A program made the position numbers and the translations under genes. 64,000 nt of DNA from Mesostigma viride (lineage: Eukaryota; Streptophyta; Mesostigmatophyceae; Mesostigmatales; Mesostigmataceae): positions 11,654,053 to 11,718,052 of the forward strand of contig RPFO01000213.1 in NCBI GenBank assembly GCA_009746045.1, given 5' to 3'. The notes beneath the pieces are model-generated. The model saw nothing but the letters and a program-made list of their open reading frames with translations, was not told where the DNA came from and did no database searches. Below, one piece after another: positions 22,232-33,400 of this stretch (the first letter of the stretch is position 1; every line of letters begins with the position of its first letter).

Positions 22232-25200
22232 ATGAGCCAACTAACGCTAGTCTCGTGGAATGTCAGGGGGCTTAACACATACGGAGTCCGCACAGTGGGA
22301 CAGGGCCGCACCATGACTCGCATCCGGGAACTTACAGTAGAATTGGATAGCCTCCTACATCAATATGTTGGTCCCTCTCACGAGATTTGGCTTGGACTGC
22401 AAGAACACAAAATTCAGATAGATGCAGAACGTACCGCCCTCCGGGCGGTCCGAGCACTTGCACCTAGAACACTATGCCAATGGGGATGGGCTCGGGGTAC
22501 CCAAGGGGGAACGGCACTCATACAATACCGCAAACCACCTAACCCAACCATGACATACCTGCCATGGACATTACAAGCAGACACAGCCCCGGCTAGATGG
22601 CAGGGCAGATGGACACGACAATCTATAACATGGGCGGGAAGCCAGGGCTACCTCATTACCATCTATGCGCCGACCCTAGATATGCCGGCTGAACAAAACC
22701 TTTTCTACCAGCATATATTTGCAATGGTTTCTGATCTCATCTCCAACGGCCAAGAAATAGTACTTATGGGGGATTTTAACATTGATCTAAACGAACACCC
22801 TGCCCACCGTACAGCCTCCTTTTACCAACACATTCTAGACCTGAATTTGCAGGATGTCATTCGGTCACGGGATCAGGAGCACACTTGGCTGGCCACTCGT
22901 CTGGGCGTTCGCACAACCCGTCGTTTGGATAAAATATATATCACGCCCAAATGGGCCGATTTAGTCTGCCACGCCAGCGTAGAACGCTCCACAGCCTTCT
23001 CAGACCATTACCCATGCATTGTCACGCTAGCCCACCACACCCAGGCCCCACGGGGCCCAGGCATCCCTCGCATCAATAAAATCCTTCTACAAGACGATCA
23101 GTTTTATTTTGAGATCATGCAACGTTGGAGCAATTGGCGAACTCACAAGGATAGCTACACTGACTGCTGCACGTGGATGCAGGAAGGCCTAGCCAAAATG
23201 CTAGAATATTCACATACCTACTCCCTAAACGTACGTCGCGAGAAAGGACGCGCATACCGAATTCACCAACGCATAGTCAACAAGCTACAGCTGAAACCCC
23301 ACCTAAACCACTACGAACAAGCTCGACTTCAAAGTTCACAAACTGAACTCGACAAACTCCGTTTTGAAAGACACGCCCTAGCTTTAGACTCTGAAAATCT
23401 GTGGTGGCATCAGGTAGGCGAACGCATGACAAAAGATTTTTTCGCACTTATTCCACCACTAAAATCCAACTCAATCATTTCAGAAATCCAGGATGAACAA
23501 GGCACACACACGGCCACAACCCCCATCCTAGAAAGTGGACATCGTTTCTACACCTCGCTGTTCCAAAATGAACCCAACCCCGAAGCCGACGCGGCCATAG
23601 CAAAAATTTTACAAGCTATCCCACGCCGCCTCACACTTGCGCAACAACACCAACTAGACCAAACCCCCTCCATGGAGGAGGCTACTAATGCCATGCAAAA
23701 CATCCGGACCGGTAGTGCCCCAGGGGTGGATGGGCTTCCCATCGAGTTTTGGAAAACTTTTTGGTCCCTTTTACACGTAGATTTCTATCAATGCATACTA
23801 GAAATCTGGCAACATGGACAAATTACGGGTCAATGGGCCGAAACAGCCCTCATTTTATTGTTCAAAAAGGGTGACAAAACACAGTGGAAAAATTACCGGC
23901 CAATACGGCTCCTTACGGTTGCGTACAAAATCATTAGCAAGATAATTCAGCAAAGGCTCTACTCTGTTCTCGACTGCCTTATAGGCCCGGAGCAAGTAGG
24001 CTTCCGTGCTAACCTCCATATCAACGATAGCATCACCCTCATAATGGACATAGTAGAGAAGGCATGGCGCGACGACATTGCCGGCTTTATCCTCTTCTGG
24101 GACTTTGAAAAAGCGTTTGACCGCATGTGCTGGGCATACCTCCGACACATATTGATCGGCTTAGGGTTTGGCCCACGCATCCTAACGGTCATCATGGGAA
24201 TGATCAAATCGCTAACCTGGTACATCCTTATCAACGGTCACAAATCTGCACTTGGCCACAGCTCAAGATCCCTCCCCCAAGGAGATTGTATGTCCCCCAT
24301 CTTGTTCCTACTGGCACACGCAGGATTGTTTTGGCTCCACCAGCACGACCCTCGTCTGCAGGGCTTCCCGCTTGCAGGCAGTGCCAAAGGTATTGTACAG
24401 ATAGCCTATGTGGATGACACCACCAATGTTTGCATCTCTCTACAGGAAGTGAATGCTGTCTTGGAAAATATCAACACGTACTCTGTGGCCTCACAACAAC
24501 GTTGTAATGTGCAAAAGTCCACGGGACTGCACATCGGCAAACCCAACCCATCTCGGATAAACCCCTCTCACCTGGCCATGACATGGGTCAAACCAGGTGA
24601 ACACCATCTTTTGCACAATTGCCCCATTGGCTGCACGCCAGAGGGACGTTTGGCTGAACATCGTGCGTTTTTATATGACGAAACCAACCACGTGGGCAAA
24701 CTTGCAGGAGTGCTCCTCACGGCAGGGCGGTGGGGTGGCGTCCAGCGGATGAGCTTACGAGGAAAAGCACTAATCGTCAACCAACTCTTGTTCTCCAAGG
24801 TTTTATACTACTGTCTGGCACACCCTCCCAACGATCATACCATACAGCTTATCCAACGCATCGGCAGCAACTTTGTTTGGAAACAGAAAGGTTTGATATC
24901 TCACACGGTACATGGTTGGATCAGCCGGGATATGTCCTTTATGTCATGGTTGCACGGTGGTCTAGGGCTACACAACATACAATGGCGCTTGTGGTCGATG
25001 TATGCTAAACAAGTGATCAGCGTGTACATGGAAGTGAACACGCACCCTGGCTGCCTGTTGGCAAAAGAGTCTCTCTCCGCTAGTTACACCCATGCTAATG
25101 GCACATCATGGCACCTTGACGCTGGAGTACTTGGCTGCACACTGATATCATACAAGGGGCTCCCCTGGTACTGGTCGCGCCTATGGTTAGGTTATCACAA

Positions 25201-26650
25201 GCTCAAACCTGGGCGCCTCGTTTTTCCCACCACTCGTGAGGAGGTTGCACGACAGATTCTTTATTTCAATGATTTGATCGTGGACAATGCGCGCAAGCCC
25301 TTGGGCACGTTACATGGGCACAACCCTTATGCTGGCTTCCTGTGCGCATCACCCCCTGTTCTGAGAGTGCTCGATCTCTACGCGTGGCAGGGGGACAGAT
25401 ATCGGTTACGGGCATACACTGAAGTTAATGCTTGGGTGCAAAACATGCCATCGCTACACGCTTGGAACACCCTCATCCAGGCCATCCCAGCTACATGGCA
25501 TGCTGTGATGATGGCCCCACGCAAGGCCCTACAGCCGGGTGATTGGATCAGTTTTTACCCAGACGGGATCACATCCACATGCAAAGGTCTGGTCCGGGGA
25601 GTGTTGCCTCCGGCCGGAATTCAAGTCCAAGTGGCCGACACCCTTCCAGGCCACAATGGTTGCCTCAATCAGTTGGCGACATTATGTGTCTGTCTTCCAG
25701 CCCACCAATGTCACCGTATCCGGATGGTCCCGTGGTTAGTATCAAGGTCCTGCATGTTCCAGCCGGACCCCACGACCCCGGCGGAGGCCATCACTTGGTT
25801 ACACGTAGGCAATACGAGATTGGATACTTTACCATTGGACCCCCTGGAATTTGGCTGGACCCTGACCAAGGGGATGTCTAGGATCAGCAAATGTCTTTAC
25901 GAGTACACGGCAGAATGGGGTTATGACATTTTATTGCACGAGAACCATAAGCTCCACCCTGGCCGCCCACGATGGGGCTTTCAATGGCCTGGATATAGTT
26001 GGATTAAACTTATCACCCTGGCGGTCGATCACCCTTTGGTGGACCGCAGAGCGACCGACATTCAACATCTTTTACTGCACAGAGCCATCGGGGTAAACGC
26101 GACCCTCAGCAGCCGGTTTCACCACGATGCGACATGCCTGTGCACCTTCCCTTCGGAAACAATTGAGCACCGCTTTCTCTACTGCCAAGTGAGCGGGGTG
26201 TGGCAATGGTTGTTTAACGTATGGTCCGCATGGACCGCGCTACCACATTCCACACTAACGCTATCCGTGCGTTGTATCATATTCGGTATGGCGGGGACCC
26301 CCGGGGAGGAGCTATCCGACAGTCAACTAGCCTGGGTATGGCTCCGAACTAATATGCTATACGCGATCTGGACTATCCGGAACGAGACGGTTTTCAAAGT
26401 GCGGCACGAATACACCAAAGCCGCCGTTGTGAGGCGGTTTATCTTCCTCTGGAACTCAGCAATGCGTCGCGCTTGGCTCTTGGCGCAAGAACAATACAAG
26501 GTGTGGGACCCCGGGCCCAACAATGACAGGCCCAGCCCCTTGGAGCTCTTCCATGCTCTCCTGGGACGCAACAGGGTGTTTACTTGCATTCCTCACGGTG
26601 ACCTTACGCGCGTCACTTGGCTCCCCTGGTCACACAATGCTCCTTTCTAA
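22232..26650 (+). CDS. LINE ORF2: AP endonuclease, reverse transcriptase, zf-RVT
   Basis: The 1472-codon protein starts at an ATG giving MSQLTLVSWNVRGL. The endonuclease spans about residues 5-265: SWNVRGL, LQEHKI, IYAP, GDFNID (about 179), LDKIYI and SDHYPCIV (about 256). The reverse transcriptase spans about 490-790: GVDGLPIEFW, LLFKKGDKTQWKNYRPI, FWDFEKAFD (about 621, catalytic Asp), LPQGDCMSP and YVDD (about 726, catalytic Asp pair). The C-terminal zinc-finger motif CLCTFPSETIEHRFLYC (about 1302) is the zf-RVT domain common in plant L1 proteins. No internal stop is present. The product would nick target DNA and copy the element RNA. No RNase H domain was recognised. Confidence 0.95.
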   Translation: MSQLTLVSWNVRGLNTYGVRTVGQGRTMTRIRELTVELDSLLHQYVGPSHEIWLGLQEHKIQIDAERTALRAVRALAPRTLCQWGWARGTQGGTALIQYRKPPNPTMTYLPWTLQADTAPARWQGRWTRQSITWAGSQGYLITIYAPTLDMPAEQNLFYQHIFAMVSDLISNGQEIVLMGDFNIDLNEHPAHRTASFYQHILDLNLQDVIRSRDQEHTWLATRLGVRTTRRLDKIYITPKWADLVCHASVERSTAFSDHYPCIVTLAHHTQAPRGPGIPRINKILLQDDQFYFEIMQRWSNWRTHKDSYTDCCTWMQEGLAKMLEYSHTYSLNVRREKGRAYRIHQRIVNKLQLKPHLNHYEQARLQSSQTELDKLRFERHALALDSENLWWHQVGERMTKDFFALIPPLKSNSIISEIQDEQGTHTATTPILESGHRFYTSLFQNEPNPEADAAIAKILQAIPRRLTLAQQHQLDQTPSMEEATNAMQNIRTGSAPGVDGLPIEFWKTFWSLLHVDFYQCILEIWQHGQITGQWAETALILLFKKGDKTQWKNYRPIRLLTVAYKIISKIIQQRLYSVLDCLIGPEQVGFRANLHINDSITLIMDIVEKAWRDDIAGFILFWDFEKAFDRMCWAYLRHILIGLGFGPRILTVIMGMIKSLTWYILINGHKSALGHSSRSLPQGDCMSPILFLLAHAGLFWLHQHDPRLQGFPLAGSAKGIVQIAYVDDTTNVCISLQEVNAVLENINTYSVASQQRCNVQKSTGLHIGKPNPSRINPSHLAMTWVKPGEHHLLHNCPIGCTPEGRLAEHRAFLYDETNHVGKLAGVLLTAGRWGGVQRMSLRGKALIVNQLLFSKVLYYCLAHPPNDHTIQLIQRIGSNFVWKQKGLISHTVHGWISRDMSFMSWLHGGLGLHNIQWRLWSMYAKQVISVYMEVNTHPGCLLAKESLSASYTHANGTSWHLDAGVLGCTLISYKGLPWYWSRLWLGYHKLKPGRLVFPTTREEVARQILYFNDLIVDNARKPLGTLHGHNPYAGFLCASPPVLRVLDLYAWQGDRYRLRAYTEVNAWVQNMPSLHAWNTLIQAIPATWHAVMMAPRKALQPGDWISFYPDGITSTCKGLVRGVLPPAGIQVQVADTLPGHNGCLNQLATLCVCLPAHQCHRIRMVPWLVSRSCMFQPDPTTPAEAITWLHVGNTRLDTLPLDPLEFGWTLTKGMSRISKCLYEYTAEWGYDILLHENHKLHPGRPRWGFQWPGYSWIKLITLAVDHPLVDRRATDIQHLLLHRAIGVNATLSSRFHHDATCLCTFPSETIEHRFLYCQVSGVWQWLFNVWSAWTALPHSTLTLSVRCIIFGMAGTPGEELSDSQLAWVWLRTNMLYAIWTIRNETVFKVRHEYTKAAVVRRFIFLWNSAMRRAWLLAQEQYKVWDPGPNNDRPSPLELFHALLGRNRVFTCIPHGDLTRVTWLPWSHNAPF

Positions 26651-26775
26651 ACCTTTCACCTATCACACTACCCTCAGAGGGTAACCAGCTGGTCGATACG
26701 TGGTACCTCTTCACCTAATGATATTCCTATTGGTTAATAAAAATACCCATTTACCCGGAAAAAGCCTACAGTACT

Positions 26776-27443
26776 GTACTGTAAAAAAAGCGTGCGAGCT
26801 TACCACTTCTGTTGCCCTCGGGTACCCCTCAAGAATCCCAGATTTACCCTTCCAGAAGCCTTCCGTTTCCAGGTAGGACGGAGTCCGTCGGCCCGATGCT
26901 TTTGCGTTTCGTCAAGACGTGCTACTTAGAGTAGAAAATGTTTGCGAATAACGCTTTGTACAGTGTAGGACGTACATAGTCTGCACAGTTCGCCCACCGG
27001 CCAACCTGGCTGACGCAGCGGGAACACGTGTCGCGTCGCAGGGCCCGGGCGAGCAACGACGAGCATCGCGCAGCGTTGGATGTCCCTGCTACGGCTCGCG
27101 GATGCCAGGGGGCGAAATTGCTGAAGACAGCAAGAGCAGATCGTTTGGGCCGGACTTCGTTGCTTCGCACTTACGACTCGCAAGCACGAACGAAGCCTTC
27201 GCCCCTCTAGCTGCCTTCCCTTTCGTGCGTGGCCACTCGCAAGCAGGAACCTGCTGTCTTCGGACGTGCTAATTTGATGCAGTAACCCAGCCTGTCAGAA
27301 AAAGGTGGGACAGACATGGCGAGGTTGTTCTTTGTGGGTGCGGACGCCACCCGGCTTTCAATTATCGCTGCAGATGTAGCTTTGGCGTATTGAGCTGGGG
27401 CGTCCCGCTCGCGCTCGGTTCGGGGAGCAAGGCCATCTCTTCT
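26776..27443. other. Promoter side and 5' UTR of the F-box gene
   Basis: No coding sequence is recognised. The L1 element ends about 670 bp before the F-box start codon, so the gene's promoter must lie in this short stretch, cross the element, or have been displaced by it. Confidence 0.5.
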
Positions 27444-30400
27444 ATGGATTCCTTGGAAGCAGATGTACTCGGGCACGCGTTCGACTTGGCGCCGGATGCT
27501 TTCACGCTTTCCTCGATCGCCAGCACGAGCAGGGAGTGGAGGGAAATTGTGATCACGCGGAGGCTGTGGCGAAAGCGTTGCGAAAGGGAGTGCCCTGCGT
27601 TGGAGAAGTTAATTGATGGCGTATATACTACCACGGGAAATTCTGCACCACAGGAGTGGGAAGCTCAGCTGCAGGAGAGCAGGCTTTTCCAAAACATCCT
27701 TCGTCAGGTCCTGCACGCTCCTTGCGGTATCCATGTAGATGCTCTGGCTGCATCTTCCACCGACCATCCCGAGGAGAGTATCGCAAACACAACCCGCGTA
27801 GCGACCATACGCAGCTCACACCAGCCCAGTTACTGGTCGAGTCTGGGCAGCGCAAGTGCCGAGAGCAACGATTGGCTGCTGTACCAGACGAGCGCGCCTC
27901 TGACCATGGTGCGTTCGCGCGGCTTCTCGCCTGCTGTTTCGCTTAGGCCGCTGGGAGCCTGGGCGTGTTCGGACAGCAAAGCAACGGCTTGCTAACAATT
28001 TGTCATCCTAATTTTCTGCTAACATATCCCCGACTATGCTTGTTTGCCTATGATCTGCTTTTATTTTCCGTCCAGATCCACGAGATCCACTTGCGGCCAT
28101 TCAAAGGTAAGCATTTGGGCTTCGATTGTCTATCTACGCGGATCCTGTGTCGCCTGCCTGCTTTGTATTTCCCTGGCCGATGGTGAAGTAAAGCAGGGAC
28201 TCTTTCCCTTTCAACCGGCTGTATATGAGCAGTTCAAAGGGAAAGATAGCCTGCTGTACCTGTTTGAGGTGTCTTTTCGGGCGCTTTCTAATCAAGGACA
28301 TCAGTAATTAACAGTTGGTCCCTTTCGTTTTCAAAAATGTTACTTGGGAGATGATTCCGAAAGCTTCTGCGTAGGTGAACTTCATCATGTGCACAGGCCA
28401 TCGCCCCGGCTATTTTTGGCACAGACCCATTGAATTTGTGGCGTCTGCAGGCTTTCGCTTGTGAATGTTCCTTTTAAAGGCTCAGACTGATTTTTATAGT
28501 TCTCTCTCTGCTTAGTGCAAACCAACCGGCTGGTTGGCCCGATGGCTTATTGGCTGGCCTGGCTCTCTGCGTACCTCTTTCCCTTGGGAAGACTGTATGA
28601 GTTGTCTGTCGCTTTCTGTCTCACACGCTCTGTCAATGAATTCTGCCACCTCATGGCCCTTGTGGTCTGATTTATGTGTGCCGTGGACGCCAGGATGGTG
28701 CGATGGACTTGAGCGTCGTATTGCTCTAGCTGATTTCCTAGTCTTTGCTCCTCTTTGCTTTTCTTTGCTTCTCCTCATTTGAGTACGATTATAGTTGCTG
28801 AGTCGCCTTGTGGGCCTGGTGCCCATGTGGCATCGAGGTGTCTTGCTCGTTGTTTCCACCACCAAGCGTGGCTAGGCTCTGCTTGATACAGAGCAGTGTC
28901 TTGCTTAAGTTCAATGTTCTGTACTGCTGACCGCCACTGAGACTTATGAGCCGTCTTTTCGCCACCATGCCCTATCGCAGCTCTTTCCCACGTCTGGGTG
29001 ACATTAACTGCTTCACAGCGCAGCTCCCATCGCAGCGATGACCTTGGGACTGTGTTGTCGGTTTGTTTCTACTAGATAATGGCGCAATATGCTTTAAAGA
29101 GTTTAAAAAACGCCATGTCCGCTGGGAAGCGCCTTACAGGTTTCATATCATTTCTAACCACTGTTCACGATTGCATCCGAGTTCCAGCCACCATAAAACA
29201 TTATTCCTTCGCCAAGCCTATTTCACAGCCGAGTCCGACTGATGGATGCTGCCAGCCTTGTAACCAACAGATGCCAACCTTCCTACACAGTCTAACGTGC
29301 GACCAAATAATTAGCTCAGTACGTTTCAGGAAGGCTGCACAGGGGATCTAACAAGAAGTCTTTGCAATGTTGACCTAGTAGCTCATGGCAGCCACCATGG
29401 CCACCTCGTTTTAACCGCACTCGGATAAGTATACCCCAAATGTCACCAAACGTGCCTGCCGGCACGAGGTCTCCGTAGGTTGGCGCAGGGAAGCTGCCTA
29501 TTCCAGGCCTTTCTGCACAGGTTATGTGCCTGATGTAGCAGGACTGCGCATTGGAAGCCTGACGCGCAGCCTAATCTTATTTTTGGCAGCAAACCCTTGC
29601 GTCAGATTCTGATGCGTGCGTCACGTGAATTAAAGCGCTTTTTTTTCTTTCTTTCTTTTTTTTTTTCCCCCCTTGTGGTTGTCCTGGTATGTGTCATGTG
29701 GTATTTCGATTTCTGCTACTTGTTTGTCCCGGGGCATGCGTGCGCCCGCAGCCACGTTCCAGCGACTTCAGCCCATTTACTCGGCCAAGCGCGTGCGCTT
29801 CCGTCTCGGGTTCTGCAAGTCACCGCAGCAGTTCCGCGCTGCGCAGCAGGCAGGGCGCGCCCGCATCCCGCTCGACTTGGACGTGGCCGACGGCTCGTTC
29901 GTGTGGAGCTATATCTCGCCCGAGTTTCCCATGGCGCAGGTGGGCGCGCTGGGAAAGAAATTTAAAGATTCAAACGAAAATTACAGATCCAAATGATATA
30001 GTAGGGGTTATATATCTAAAGTGATTACTTTAAAATCCTGGTAACGACAAGTGTCCAGTGGAACTTTGCAAGGAACGGCAATATATTGCCATGCAGTTTT
30101 GCTGTTGGTATGGAATTGTTTCTCTTGTTGTATCAGGGAGCATGGTGGGGTGTGGGTGGGCAATTGGGTATGGGACGGGCCGGGGCAGTTAGGGGAACTT
30201 CACGCTGGTGGGCAATTTAGGGTATCTCGCATGCCTCCAGTGGGCAAGCAGGCAGTTTACGAATGTGGGTAAGAACAGTTAAGATTCAATAGTAAACGAA
30301 AGTAAAAGGATTAAGATTTAGATTGAAATCGTTTTTCTGGTGCATGTGAGCAGGTAATGTGGCTTTGTGTGGCGCAGTTGGGTGACTTGGCTGGTGGGCA

Positions 30401-33400
30401 TTTGGGGGGGGTGTAGATGGTGCGGGTGGGCAATCAGGTCATTTTTATGTTGGAGTAATTAAGTACGATGGTCACTAGGAATATTGTGTACCAGGCATAC
30501 TTTTGTGGCACAGGTGGGCAGCAGCGGGGGGGGGGGGGGGGGGGCGGGCACGCATTGCGTGGCACAGGAGGTCTGCTCATTGCTCCGCCTGCCCACCCGG
30601 CCACCCACCGGCCTACCCGCCCCAACATCTGCCCCTCATGGAGTGCACGTTTGCGTGCCTCTATCTATCCATACAGCCACCCATCCGTCATCCATCGGTC
30701 ACCAGTTTGTCGCACATCCTTCCACCATTCCGCCATATCCGGCCAGTCCATAAACCAACGAACCAGTCGGCGACTTAGCAATAACAAAAAAAATGCAAAT
30801 CAATCCTCAAGGAATTAAAGGATTATCAAATGGAAAACAAAAAGAATAAATAATCAAACATTCAAAACTTTCAATCATTAATAATCATACATAGAAGAAT
30901 AATGAATTGAAAAGAAAATGAGTTGAACCAACAAAACATGGAAACAGACCGACCGACTGACCAATCGACCCAACCCCAGACCAGACCAGACCAGGCCAGG
31001 CCAGGCCAGACCAGACCAGACCAGACCAGACCAGACCAGACCAGACCAGACCAGACCAGACCAGACCAGACCAGACCAGACCAGACCAGACCAGACCAGA
31101 CCAGACCAGACCAGACCAGACCAGACCAGACCAGACCAGGTCAGGTCAGGTCAGGTCAGGTCAGGTCAGGTCAGGTCAGGTCAGGTCAGGTCAGGTCAGG
31201 TCAGGTCAGGTCAGGTCAGGTCAGGTCAGGTCAGGTCAGGTCAGGTCAGGTCAGGTCAGGTCAGGTCAGGTCAGGTCAGGTCAGGTCAGGTCAGGTCAGG
31301 TCAGGTCAGGTCAGGTCAGGTCAGGTCAGGTCAGGTCTGGTCTGGTCTGGTCTGGTCTGGTCTGGTCTGGTCTGGTCTGGTCTGGTCTGGTCTGGTCTGG
31401 TCTGGTCTGGTCTGGTCTGGTCTGGTCTGGTCTGGTCTGGTCTGGTCTGGTCTGGTCTGGTCTGGTCTGGTCTGGTCTGGTCTGGTCTGGTCTGGTCTGG
31501 TCTGGTCTGGTCTGGTCTGGTCTGGTCTGGCCTGGCCTGGCCTGGCCTGGCCAGACCAGATTAAATAATCAAACAATTGAACCGTCAATAATCAATTTTA
31601 AACAAGAAATGAATTGAAAAGAAAATGACAACGACAATTATCAACGAAAAATGAAACACACTGGCGGGCTGACCAATCAACCCCAACCCAGACCAGACCA
31701 GACCAGACCAGACCAGACCAGACCAGACCAGACCAGACCAGACCAGACCAGACCAGACCAGACCAGACCAGACCAGACCAGACCAGACCAGACCAGACCA
31801 GACCAGACCAGACCAGACCAGACCAGACCAGACCAGACCAGACCAGACCAGACCAGACCAGACCAACCTACCCCAACCCACGCTCCCCCCCAACCCACCC
31901 ACCCACCCAACCAAACCAAACCAAACCAAACCAACCACGTATCACGAAAATCGTGAAGGGGGCCTGCCTGTCAAAGGTTAGGACTATCATGCGCCGCCCA
32001 GTCTATTTTTGTTTTGCAGCGCTGCCCCCGGTCACCCCCCGGTCACTGCTTGCTGCTGGTCCCTGGCGCAAGCGCGGCCAACAGGTTGCTTCCAAGCTGG
32101 ACCACGTGGATTCTTCTTACATGTGCAACGTTTAGACGAAAGGATACCCCTGGAATGAAGACATGGCTCTTGTACTGCTACTCTGCGGAGTGGTGGCGTG
32201 CCGTGGCGCCGTCATCTCTCGTGGTCGTGGCGCCGCCACCAATCACAGATGCGCCGCCAGCATTCGACGCCGGCATTCAATGCCAAGCATCAATCTGGTG
32301 CTGTGGATTTTTGCAATGGCGTGGCTTTTTTCAGTGCTGTGCTTTTTGACGCAATTATATGCCATTTTTTTTCACACGCTGAAGTCATGACATGGGTATG
32401 GCAATGAGCGATGTGAGCCGTCGAGCAGTCTTTTTATTCAATCTACTAATTGAGATTTCCTGCCCATTCATGGGACTACAGAGCTCCAACACCAGTGTTT
32501 ATGCTAACGGTCCGGATACGGACATTGTGTCCGGAAGTCCGGAGGGTGCGGGGCCGCCCAGTAGGTGTCCGAGAGCCCCGCCGTTAGCTAGGCCGAGTCT
32601 TTCGCGGGCAGGCAGCAATCTGGGCCGCTGGCTTCCACGACGGAGCGTGGTGTCGGGCCTGTGTACTGTTTCAGATTCTGTGCAAGTTTCCATGTTGTGC
32701 CGCTACCTTTGTTTGTCCCGCAAGAATTGCCGAATACTCGTTCTTGTGTGTCGGTCTGTATGCACACTTGTAATGGTTTTCAGCAGGCATTGGGCAGCCA
32801 TACAGATGTCATGCTGGCTTGCCCCCTTGCATGAAAACAATGAGGGAGGCTGCAAAAATGGCAGCAGCGCAGCTAAACCAATTCTGTTTACGGTGATGTA
32901 TTGGGATAGTATTTACATTATGCGATAGAATGGGTGGTAAACACTGGGACATGCATCAACGTCTGCAAGCATTTTTTGGAAAGCTTTGTTAGCGAGGGGT
33001 ATACCTAACAGAACTGAGCAAGACAGGCAGCGCCAGGCGCCGCAAAAATCAACCTGGAACTTTAAGGAAAAGTGAGCGGCAAACTGCGTGTTTGCTAACT
33101 GGATGCTGCCGATGGTTAAAGCAACAAAGCTCTCCGCAAAAATCTTAATGCAGAGCAAGAAAAAGAAGGCAGTTAGAGGCCATCTTATTGCTGTCAGTTC
33201 CACCCCTGGCGTCGGTCAGAATACTCTGTTTGCATGTCGTACTCGTGTTCTGCTACCCATTTGCGAGATTTGTAGTTTGCGCTATCGCGAGCTTTGAAGC
33301 GATATGTTTTGATACTGCAACTGGGTGTCCCAGGTCACTCACGTCTTAAGAGTTGGGCTATTTACCGATCCTCCACTTGAAAACCCTGATAGATACCCTA

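Larger units (their letters stand above)
21264..26760 (+). mobile_element. Full-length L1-type LINE with 15-bp target duplication
   Basis: AAAGCCTACAGTACT occurs at 21249-21263 and again at 26761-26775, bracketing about 5.5 kb. Inside are a short 5' UTR, an ORF1 region, an intact ORF2 of 1472 codons and a 3' UTR ending in AATAAAAATACCC...GGAA. The structure (endonuclease, reverse transcriptase, C-terminal CCHC-type finger) and the target duplication fit target-primed insertion of an L1-clade element of the plant type. The open ORF2 and matching flanks suggest a fairly recent insertion. Confidence 0.9.

Noticed and set aside
30923-31956. Open frames rich in RPDQT, VRSGQ or WSGLV
   Set aside because: These are pentamer satellite readings inside F-box intron 3.
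32392-32928. 178-codon frame in the large F-box intron
   Set aside because: Its composition is not protein-like, no motif is present, and it lies within an intron defined by matching phases.
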